Below, piece after piece: positions 1-9,499 of a stretch of 64,000 bases of DNA. Position numbers and translations under genes: made by a program. The stretch is from Pegea sp. RAD2-039 (taxonomy: Eukaryota; Chordata; Thaliacea; Salpida; Salpidae). Below the pieces are notes generated by a model. That model worked only from the letters and a program-made list of their open reading frames with translations. It was not told the origin of the DNA and searched no databases. The DNA is taken from the NCBI GenBank assembly GCA_034620365.1, contig JAQGEQ010000295.1, positions 124,001 through 188,000 of the forward strand, written 5' to 3'. Every line of letters begins with the position of its first letter. Position 1 is the first letter of the stretch.

Positions 1-1069
1 AAAAGTTTAAACATAATTAGTATAATTATAAGAAATAATTAAAATAAATATAATTAATACAAATTATAAGTAATAGATATTAATAATTATAAATAATGAT
101 TAAAATAAATATAATTATTAGTAATTATAAAAGGCTATTTTCTAAATGAGTTTTATTTACAAATAAAATATAAATATATTACACAAAATATATATTTTGT
201 GTTTATGAACAATTAATTATATAATTATAAAATATAATAGCTTCATTAATGTTTTATAATTATTGATAACTTGTATGATTTTTAAATATAACATCTATGA
301 TAGTTTAAAATTATTATTATTTATTGTTATATAAATTTGTATATACAAAAAGTATATTCATAAGATGTTATAATGTTAGTCAAAACTCCAATAAATCAAA
401 ATTTGTTTGAATTTTTCATATTTAAAATTTATATAGAAAATAATTTATTTTTATTTTTATACATTTTTGATAAATTTTATAAATTTAAACCAAATATTTC
501 TAGTGAAGTGAAAATGCCCTGTTAGTAGGTTAGTTAAATGTATCTTCCTAGAATCAAAACAATTGAAAAATATAATTCAACTTGGTATGTGAGTATATTT
601 TAAATTAGTTGAAATAACTTAAAAAGTAAACAAAACATTAAGTTATACAAAAATGGGTTTTTATTCTTTTGAAAACTTTTTTGTTAATTTTTCTTGAAAT
701 CATAAATTAATTTTTTGAAAACAAATTGATAAATACAAGATTTACATAAAATACAACTCAAAAATATAATAAACCTATTTTAAAAATAAGTACAATTGTG
801 ATGTTAATTTTAGTTAAAATATTTCTCATTATTCAACTGGTTTAAAAAATAATTTATTACTTTTACAATTATAATTAAATAATTTTTGAGTCGATTTCAA
901 TCATTTTGCTTTAATTTCGTTAAGTTTAAAGGAAATACACAAAAAGTTTATAGAGAACTTCCATGCTGTTGAGCTCAAAAGATGAAATGAATAATTTCAA
1001 AAATTAATGAAGCTTAAAAGCAAAGCAAGACTCAGTGAAATGCAAAACAAAACATTTAGGGGTTGCTTG
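1..1069. other. AT-rich stretch without recognisable gene
   Basis: No open frame of useful length, no tRNA or rRNA signature and no simple repeat stands out. Bases become visibly less AT-rich from about 960, just before the LINE remnant. Confidence 0.5.
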
Positions 1070-1249
1070 TTAAGAGCTATGTCTTTCTCTCTCTGCTTCA
1101 GTTTTTTTAAGAATACATAGCGCCATTTGGAGGTAGTTGATGGTATTTATATTTAGCGGATGTATATCGCCCTTGCAGGTATCTTTAAAACAAAGACAGG
1201 GGTGGCCAAATATTTCATTTGCCTTGTAACAGCTCTTTAGAAAACAGAT
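1070..1249 (-). pseudogene. Decayed non-LTR retrotransposon ORF, C-terminal remnant
   Basis: The minus strand has an open frame of about 60 codons bounded upstream by a stop near 1250 and ending in TAA at 1072-1070. It has no convincing start codon. Its middle reads G-H-P-C-L-C-F-K-D-T-C-K-G-D-I, followed by an L-N-I segment and then a Y-L-Q-M-A segment. From memory this resembles the conserved tail of some LINE reverse-transcriptase proteins, which carries a RFKDVCKRD-type motif followed by an aliphatic residue and a W-x-x-x-A block. No RT or endonuclease domain lies upstream, so it can only be a 5'-truncated, decayed copy. The local composition is less AT-rich than its surroundings, in keeping with inserted coding sequence. 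The alternative is the last exon of an unrelated minus-strand gene. Confidence 0.4.
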
Positions 1250-2658
1250 CCTTTAAGATCCACCCGTCATTTATTCGATGAAAATCTCAGAACTTAGGTT
1301 GGTAAAATTGTGTTGTAAAACTAGTCGAGTAACTTAAATTAACAACAAGGGGCCAATAAAAAGTCAGGAATTCATGTTTAGAAGATCTCATTGATAAAAA
1401 TATGCATTAAAGTTCATCTTATAAACTGTTGAATGAAATGTTGAAACGATAAAAAGATCAACTTTGCTAACAATTAGAAGATAGGGAAAATTTAAAATAT
1501 GATTTTACAGTACTGACAAAAAGATGCCGTTTTTATAAGCCAAAAAGTTACTTTGTAATTATAATAATAAAATATAGTCAAACATTTCTATTTAATTTCA
1601 TCTTCAGGCTTTTATTTTAATCTCATTCTTCTTTAAAAAAATCCGAAATTTTTATCCAAACAAAAAAATGTCTTTTTTTTTCAAAACTATTTATGCTGTT
1701 ACTTGCTTGAGTGATATTAGGTTCTACGCGTTTTCCTTAAAAAAATCTTTATTCATTTTATACTTCAAATTCATGTTAGAATATTTAGAATATAATTTAG
1801 AAAAATTAAAGTTTTGTTTTTATTTTAGCCTTTTACTAGTCTCAAAAGTTGATATTAAATTAGTTCAAATAAATTACTTTTTTATTTTCAACTTTTTTCG
1901 ACTTTGATATTATTTAATAATCCAATCATTTAGATCCATTACTGAAATTTTATTTAATTTCCTTCACATTTTTTCTTTTAATTTTCTTCATAATTTTCTT
2001 GAATTTTTTTGGTTTTTTGAAATTTAAAATGTCTAAGAAGATTTTGTTTTTATAGTTTGTAAATTTTACTAAGAATTATTTAGTGGTTATCTTTAAATAA
2101 TTATTTTATGATCTCATTAAAATTTAATGATCTAATTTTTTCTCAAAAATATTAAAACTTTTCTATTTTCAAAAAAAATCATTAATATTTTTGTATCCTT
2201 TCTGACAATAAGAAGTTTCTTAAATCAACATTGATTTTCAATTTTTTGTTATTAAATAACCTATTGGTTTTATAAAATAGTTAAACAAATTAATCAAGTT
2301 ATAATTTGCTTTAAAAATTGTTATCATTTCAATCAAACTGTTATTTAATGTTAATTTTAGATAATCATACAACTTTAAGAATTTGTTTTAAAATAAGTGT
2401 TTTATTTATATAAAACTTTTCTTTATCTAAAATATTTAATTTTTCAAAATGTTTATTTATAGATAAGTGCTTGATTTGTTTATAAATAATTGTTTTATAA
2501 TCAAATATGAAATTTAAGGGAAAAGCATTTTACTCTTTAAATTCTTCAAATAATTTTATCTTTTTTGAATTAATGAAGATTTTCACAATTTTAACAGGGT
2601 TTATTTAATATTTCACTTTTACAAGTTGTGTTAAAGTGTTTTTGACAAAAATTTTATT
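1250..2658. other. AT-rich intergenic region upstream of E2F
   Basis: Long A/T runs with no convincing coding exon. A 79-codon frame at 1668-1907 is dominated by Phe, Leu, Tyr and Lys, as expected from AT-rich noise. The E2F promoter should lie in the last few hundred bases, but I see no E2F-type TTTSGCGC site or other clear core promoter element. Confidence 0.45.
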
Positions 2659-4628
2659 ATGTCTGATGATGAAAAAGGGATTTTTTCAGCAACTTTAACT
2701 CAGCAAAACTTTGCTCAAAACCTTGAATCTGTTCAGCCTGCTTTTAAGAACAGGTTTGTCATTTAATCTTTAATATTTTAAGTATATTTAGGACAATTTA
2801 CTTTTTAGCTCTAATATCCAGAAGCCGGATGTATCGTTAGAATATTCTGCTAGTAATCTTCCAAATAGCCCGGAGAACCTCAACCCACCTCTCATAAGCT
2901 CAGTAAATGATTTACAAAAACCTTCAGAGACAATTGTGTTAAATATATCTGTTACAGGTGAAACCAACACTAAATTTGGATGATGCAAATCTTAGTAGTA
3001 ACACAAAAGTAATCAAGAAAGCAAACTCTGCTTATCTACCTTGCAAAGTAAATGTAAAAAAAGTAAGAAACCATTTAATCTTTAATATTTTTTAAAAAAT
3101 TTCTCATCCAGAGAAAGAAAAAACCAACAAAGAAAGAGTCAACATCAGTGAATTATTCAGCAGGGAAATCTAAAAATGAAGCATCACTAAGTCTGCTAAC
3201 TAGAAGGTACAAATCTTTAAACTAATTCCAAATCTTTTTATGTAGGGTGTCTTTTACAGATTTATTGAGATGATGGGTAACTCACCACAAGGTATTTTGG
3301 ATCTTAACAAAGCTGCTGAGGTTTTATCAGTTCCAAAACGACGCATATATGATATCACTAATGTCCTTGATGGAATTAAACTAATTGAAAAACAATCCAA
3401 GAACAATGTACAGTGGATGTGAGTAGATTTTTACAACTAGAATCAATTTTCTGATTTTACTAAAACATTTCTTATAAGCTTTTTGTTTTAATGAAAAAAC
3501 CTAAGAAAAAATAGATTTAAAATCATCTTGTACGAGTCTTATGTGGTTGAGAAGTAAAAAGTGAAAAGCCAACTGTCAAACCAGCACCTTGACTTGTAAA
3601 AACTCCCCGCCCAGCAATTAAACCAAAGGTCTTGGTCAAAGTTGCTGAGAACTAAAGAATTTTTTTTTATTTAGCACCTTCACTTCCTAAAAATTTCATT
3701 TTTCGATCTCTTTTCATTTTCTGAGACCTCACAAATTCAAAGCTTCATCTTTTAGAGCTTCAAAGACCAGCAGCGAATCGAGCGCTTCTACCGCAAGTCA
3801 TGTGGAGTTTTTAAAGAAGGAATGTAGTCAGCTCGACGAACAAGAAGATCGTTTGGATGAACTGATCCAGCAGACTCGAATGAACCTGGAAAGCCTTTAT
3901 GAAAAGGATTCTGAATACTCTTATGTGACGTTCGATGACATCCGAAACATCAGCGCTTTTCAAAATCAGCTTGTAACTTGTGTCAAGGCTCCTGAAGACA
4001 CAAAACTGGAGATTCCTGATCCCGGCAACAACGGAGGAGTACGTTAGATTTATCGCCCTCTAGTGGCCGAAATCAGCAAAATCTTCATCTTACAGCAATT
4101 TCAAATGAAGCTGAAGAGCACTAGAGGGGCGATAGACGTCGTATTTTGTGCAGATATTCAAGCAAGAGACAACAAAGAGTATAATGGGAAGGATTTTGAT
4201 GTAAATTCTCTTCTTAAAGACACCCACACTAAAAGTAGTTCTCGCCAACTCCATCTTGTATTTAAACTCACTCTTTGATATATTTCAGGTCCTCCTGCTT
4301 CCTCATCACAAGCATCTTCGTCATCACGGACGTCACAACAACCTCAAGAATCCTCAAGCAATGATTTGATGCCTTTGCCGGAGTTTGCCTACTTTTTGGA
4401 TCCTACCTCTTCTTCAAGTCAACTTCAGGCGCCATCTCCGCGTGAGCAGCCTTCGACTGCAGAGTCCTCGTTTCCATTTTCGTCGGATGATCAATTTGGA
4501 TCAAGAAGAAGATTTGGTTTTTATCGAGGATGAAAACCATTCTTTTATCGTTTTTGTCTAACCTTGAAGACAGTGAAGGTATCTCTGATTTATTTGATAT
4601 TCAATCAAATGATCTTTTATCGAATTGA
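2659..4628 (+). CDS. E2F: E2F-family transcription factor, nine exons, about 418 aa
   Basis: E2F proteins bind DNA with a DP partner in the nucleus and drive S-phase genes until held by Rb-type pocket proteins. My exon model is 2659-2753, 2809-2902, 2958-3062, 3112-3206, 3260-3418, 3756-4038, 4096-4234, 4289-4516 and 4570-4628; every phase matches and the sum is 419 codons. The winged-helix DNA-binding domain spans residues about 119-183, with [10 protein letters not shown] at 143-152 and the recognition motif [10 protein letters not shown] at 157-166. It is followed by N-N-V-Q-W. The dimerisation/marked-box region covers about 199-295, with [16 protein letters not shown] (239-246), VKAPEDT (259-265) and KSTRGAIDV (284-292). 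A Ser/Gln/Pro-rich linker leads to the pocket-binding motif [10 protein letters not shown] at 400-409. Length is close to vertebrate E2F1 (437 aa). Introns are 49-57 nt except the fifth (337 nt). The last intron (4517-4569) has a weak donor, and the reading frame around it is the least certain part. Exon 1 choice rests on the first ATG of the open frame. Confidence 0.9.
4051..4134 (+). other. Inverted repeat spanning the 3' splice site of E2F intron 6
   Basis: TATCGCCCTCTAGTG at 4051-4065, inside intron 6 (4039-4095), is the inverse complement of CACTAGAGGGGCGATA at 4119-4134 in exon 7, apart from one unpaired G. The 53-nt loop contains the TTACAG acceptor at 4090-4095. A pre-mRNA hairpin of about 15 pairs would enclose the acceptor. 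The sequence shows the complementarity; an effect on splicing is inference. Confidence 0.65.
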
Positions 4629-4854
4629 TGCCTTCCTCTCTGAATTCTCATTTTTTTGAACCAGTCGTTCAACACTAATTTGTTGGCATCACTCTAATGT
4701 CTTGATTATCTCAGATATCCTCTTCATGCTTGCTTTTGTAACTTAGAGCGTTTTATGAAAAGTTCTTTCGACATTTTTCAGCGAAATTTACATCTTTCTT
4801 TATTAATTCAATTATGTTTGAAGAAAATGTATTAATTGATTTCGTTTTATAGAA

Positions 4855-6480
4855 TCTAGCTTTGAATGCTTAGTGTCATGACACACAACTAAATTAAATA
4901 TTATAAATTTTATCTTGGTTTAGTTATATGATATCTAACGTATATATTTAAATAAAATTACGCTCGTTGAAAGTAAAACAGTTTACCTTTTAATAAAAAT
5001 ATTGTGTAAAGATTAATCAACTGAATGTTTATGTACAGATGAAATTTAAATCAGTATTTACGGTTAATATATTAGCAGGTATTTAGTGTAACTCTTTGGA
5101 AGTTGTACAAATAGAATTAACTAATTATTAAAAAATTAAGTAAACCAATGAAGTACAAAGTAGGTCAGTTTTTCTTCATCGCTAGTATTATTAAGATATT
5201 AAACTCATATGCACGGCTTTTGAGAAATTTATGATGATGTCAATTAACTAGTTCATCTGCAGTAATTTTAAGATTCTAAGAAACAAAGAAACCAACTCTG
5301 AAAAGATTTTAAGAGAAAAAATTTGTTTTGTTATAAAAAATATCTGTTCATAAAGATTGAAAAATAAAATTACAAACAAATTATTTCATGAATTATTTTT
5401 GATTAAATTTTTAAAAACTGATACCTATTTTGTTTCAAATTTTAAAACCCTTAATAATCTATTTGTTATAAACTGAAGTCAATTTTGGATGATTGGTTAT
5501 GAATGAAAGCATGAGACAAGTAGTGAGTAATTTTTTATTTTAATAGTTTGGTACTTTTACAAAAAACGTTTTTTATGTGGCTATTTATTTAGCTCAATCC
5601 AGCTTTTATGAATAATAATTACTCTAGTAAGTACAATAAAATATCATTTTAACATTTTTAATTCTTTGGTTAATGATACATGTGTCACATGACTTTCGCC
5701 AAATATACACACGTCATGAAAAGTATCCATAAACCAACTCTTAAACTAAATAGCAATTTTCATCAGATTTCAGAAATATTATGAAATTTAAAGTTCAAAT
5801 CCACAATTTAAATTTTTTTTAGATTTTTTCACTGTTAATTCTTTTAATGAGACATTGGTAAATCTAAGGCCAAGAATGCCGAAAAAGATGACTTACTCAA
5901 ATCAAAATTCGTCTTTCTGAAAAGTATAAATTGATAATTTAAAAATTTTTATTAGCCAGATAAGGGTTGCTTTATAAGCAAAACTTGAAAATAAAATTAC
6001 GATGAAGGAAGCAAGGGTAGCTGTAGAAACAAAGTTTGTAATAAGTTTTTTCTCCTTAACCTTTATAATTTACCAATTGAAGACTTACTTACTAGTTGTA
6101 AAAGTTGTACTAGTTTTTGTTATAAGTTGTAAAATCCAAAGTATTAGGATGTAATTGATGACATCTCAAGATATTTTTGAGTTTTTATCGAAATTATTTT
6201 ATTCCTAGCTCTTGCTCAGGTTTCATTCTGTATGATTTGTAATAGAAATATAACTCACTAACAACGACTTATTAACAGCTGCTACATTGTTAAGAGTAGT
6301 TAGTTGTCCAAATGATGATTGCGATAGAAGCCAGTTAACCACTATTGCTGTTAAGAAGATACAACAGTATTTGTTTAATAATCAGATCTTATTTTTTAAA
6401 GGAACCACTTTCTAAAAGTTAAAAATGATAAAACCAAGAGTTTGAAGTTCGTGAAATCTTGATATTAATCTTATTTTGTG
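4855..6480. repeat. B repeat, copy 1 (E2F 3' flank onward)
   Basis: The first 190 bases match about 47025-47215. The rest matches 35400-36600, 41770-42120 and 43320-44560. Shared landmarks include a GTCACATGACTT box followed by a TATACACACGTCATGAAAAG box near 5684-5722 (also near 35840-35880 and, diverged, 43780-43820), the run ATAACTCACTAACAACGACT near 6250, and a closing CAAGAGTTTGAAGTTCGTGA near 6434. I find no coding capacity. In this copy the segment that follows the closing box elsewhere (a 215-base block present at 36625, 42130 and 44570) is missing and the A repeat begins instead. Confidence 0.75.
4951..4956 (+). terminator. Candidate polyadenylation signal for E2F
   Basis: AATAAA lies 323 nt after the E2F stop codon. 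It sits inside a segment that is duplicated at about 47.03-47.2 kb, so the 3' end of the transcript may lie within repeat sequence. AATAAA is frequent by chance in DNA this AT-rich. Confidence 0.3.
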
Positions 6481-6540
6481 TTAAATGGAACGTATGTTAT
6501 ATGAAAACTACAAGCAAAAAACAAATTCTTTAAATGTTTT

Positions 6541-6660
6541 AGGTCCGTTCTAAGTTTATTGACCGCTTACTGATAACATGGCGCAGCTAGGTTATAAGTA
6601 ACTAAGGCCACTGAAATGAAATTTAACATACACCATACAACTGCGCTAATTATTGACGAC
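6541..6660. repeat. GC-richer conserved box of the A repeat
   Basis: A 120-base block that includes GACCGCTTACTGATAACATG followed by GCGCAGCTAGGTTATAAGTA. It is nearly unchanged at 21534, 28025 and 34728 while flanking AT-rich DNA differs. About 170 bases downstream all four copies also keep a box built around GCGCTGCATATTTACTAAGC. Stronger conservation than the surroundings suggests constraint, a protein-binding site or an RNA. It does not fold as a tRNA and I found no good box B. Confidence 0.6.
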
Positions 6661-9256
6661 TTTTCTTGCTTACCATAAAATTTTTAAACTATTTATCCAT
6701 ATCACCTGAAATTTACATTTTAATTGGAGATAATATCCTAAACTAAAACATACGAGTTGGCCTTAATAAGTAGTTAATTATAACAAAACTGATTTTTTAT
6801 ATTTTTCTATGGTGATACTCAGCGCTGCATATTTACTAAGCAATAGCAAAACAGTTTTATATTGTATCAAGTTAGTTTAGGGAAGCGTAAAAATTACTAG
6901 TACAAAGTATTAGTCAATGTGAGATTTTGATTACTTAAAATTTTGAAAATTAAGATCTCTCAACTCTGAAGATATTTAAAATAATCGGCGTAAAACATGT
7001 ATTATCATATATTACACAATTTCAGCTTTAATAAAATCCAAAAAAATGAGATCTTATCATAATTCAGGGTTAATAAGTACAAATAAGTTCGTTTTCATTA
7101 ATTTAGAATAGTTTTATTTTATATAAAAGTTACATTATTTTTAAAATAGCAAGTAAAGAGTTTGAAATTTTTAAGAATAAAATGGATTTAATGATCAACA
7201 TTTTTTCTTTGCTTTTTCAAAAGCATTTCGTCCTATCACTAGTTTAAAGTTATGAAATATCATTGTAATCAAAACAGTTTACCAGTACAATGTTTTTGAA
7301 AACCAGTGATATTGAAGTTTTAAATCCTTTATTTGCAAATGAACAAAGTGAAACTTGTGAAAATGTTATGCTAAAACTTGAAGTTAAAAATTACAACTAA
7401 TAGAAATGTTATTCTGAGTCTAGACTTTCTTTTGTTCAAAATGATAATTTTAAATTTCTTTTAAAATCGCTTGTAGAAAACAGTAAACCATGACAAGACA
7501 TCTCTTCATTTCTAAGATAATCACTAAGATGAATCTTGTAAACAGAAATATTACGCATAATTTATCATGAAACCATTGTAACTATAAACAGGCTTAAATT
7601 TCCAGAAATCTTTCCAGCATTTGCAAGTTTTTTTAAAGAATAAGATTTCGTAAGCTGATGGAATCAATGAAACGCTTTAAAACAATGATAATTTCTATAA
7701 GACTAGGCAATTAAATTAAACATCTACATTTGAGTTTAATGATGAAAATGAGTTTTGTCGAAAAAATGCAATATCCATGATATAAAAATATTATTGCTCT
7801 GTGTGATTACTAACAACTTAATATTTAGGATGATAATATTTGATCTCAAAGTATCTTATCATATTTAACTTTGTCATAGTAGATATTAATTGTGATATTT
7901 CTTCGTTTTTTGTAGTATTTTATTAAATTTTAACTTTGACGTAATAAAACAATTAAAATTTCTACTAAAATCGTTCATTTAACAAATTCAGTTATATACT
8001 AAACCTTTTCCATTTGATCTTATATATCATATGCAGCGGTATTCTGTTGCAATTAAAATAAATTTCTAGAAAATCCAATTTCACCCATAGCATTTACACA
8101 AAGTTGAAACAAAATATTTCAAATCAAGTAATATACAAAAAGATAAATTTATGGTTTAATGTTTTACGATTTGTATCTAAATTGCAATTTAATCTTTAGA
8201 ATGAATTATCTAGACACTGTAGTAACAGTTTGCATTACCATTGGCACAAATCTGCCGATTTAAATGATTTAGTCAAAATATCATTAAGATCTTATAAGGG
8301 ATTAGATAAGATGCTGTGTTTTGAGGTTGTTTTCAAACTGTCGTAAACCTCAATATTTACAAAAATATCAATACTGATAATTGTTATTTTATATTTTATT
8401 TTCTTACAAAGAAAACTAAATAATTGCTGCAATGTGTATAAATTTAGGCGTCACCACCACATTTTCAGCAGTTTGTTGTAAGAATCCAGCTTTGACAAGA
8501 TATAAAAAATTTTATCTTGTTTGATTATTAATATATAAATCATCAGGTGGTAAGTGCTGAATAATCATTGGAACAGGAGAGTATTACGTCATGTTTAATA
8601 TTATTATAGTAAGTGCTTTCTGTTCATGTTAGTAATCAGCGGTATTTTGTTTTAATTAAAACAGTTTTCTAGAAAATATAAAATTCACCATAGTATTTAG
8701 ACAAAGTTGAAAGAAACTGTGTAAAAATTAATAAATTATTAATTGATAAAACTCCAAGAAAACTCTGTAGTTTAATTTTGTTCCCTTTTGTATCTTAATT
8801 TATCATTAATCTGTAAATGAAATTATTTAGACGGCATTTTAAGACATATTCAAAATGGTCATACTAATTGATGTGAAATAATCATCTGAAACATTTTTTA
8901 TTGAACATAAAATCAAACAAGCTTTATTTTCAAAGAATGAAAAAATTACACCAAAAAAGCTTGAAAAAGAATCAAAAGAATCCCATGATGAAAAAGGAAA
9001 AAGCAGTAGAAATTTTGACATCTGTATGATAAATTTTATTAATTGGTGATTGTGAAACCCTTATAATCTAAGGTCGACTACTACATAATAACAAAGTTAT
9101 ATCTCTTAGAAAAGTATGATATCAGTAATATCATCTCCATCTTCAATTTTTGCTTGAAGATTTGATTGATACTAAACTCTGAGATTTTTCAGATTACAAG
9201 AAGTCAACTTGAAACTCTTTTCTCCAAATCTTTCTTCAAATTTTAGGTTTCATTCA

Positions 9257-9358
9257 GAGTTTCAGCTTTCAATGATCAACAAGACGGCCTGCAATTGGCA
9301 TCACTTGTGTCTATACATCTTTACTGATGTCAATCAGAGTAAAGCAGATTTGAGCTAA
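9257..9358 (+). other. Short conserved open frame of the A repeat, copy 0
   Basis: Thirty-four codons that begin E-F-Q-L-S-M and include W-H-H-L-C-L-Y-I-F-T before TAA. The same frame is open at 23177-23278 and 29802-29903, and a diverged version opens at 55774-55854. Upstream of it all copies carry a T-rich run ending in TTTTAG in copies 0-2, compatible with a 3' splice site, so it could be a terminal exon. I do not recognise the peptide. It may equally be a chance frame inherited with the repeat. Confidence 0.3.
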
Positions 9359-9499
9359 GTTGGTATTCTACAACACCTGTTGATTAAGCATTATAGTTGC
9401 ATTTTGACTATCAATCGTAAATTGTTACCCAGTTATTTTTCTATTCTTTCTGATTTTATAAGAGACAAACCTTCTGAGAGCATCATATATTATTTCTAC

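Noticed and set aside
1668-1907. 79-codon frame upstream of E2F
   Set aside because: Composition is as expected from AT-rich noise and there are no neighbours or motifs to support it.
5780-5810. Box B-like AAGTTCAAATCCA near 5791 (also near 35950) as a tRNA
   Set aside because: No matching box A, D-arm or acceptor stem lies upstream in either copy.
6541-6660. tRNA gene in the conserved A-repeat box
   Set aside because: A box A-like TGGCGCAGCTAGG is present, but there is no T-arm/box B at the right distance and no cloverleaf.
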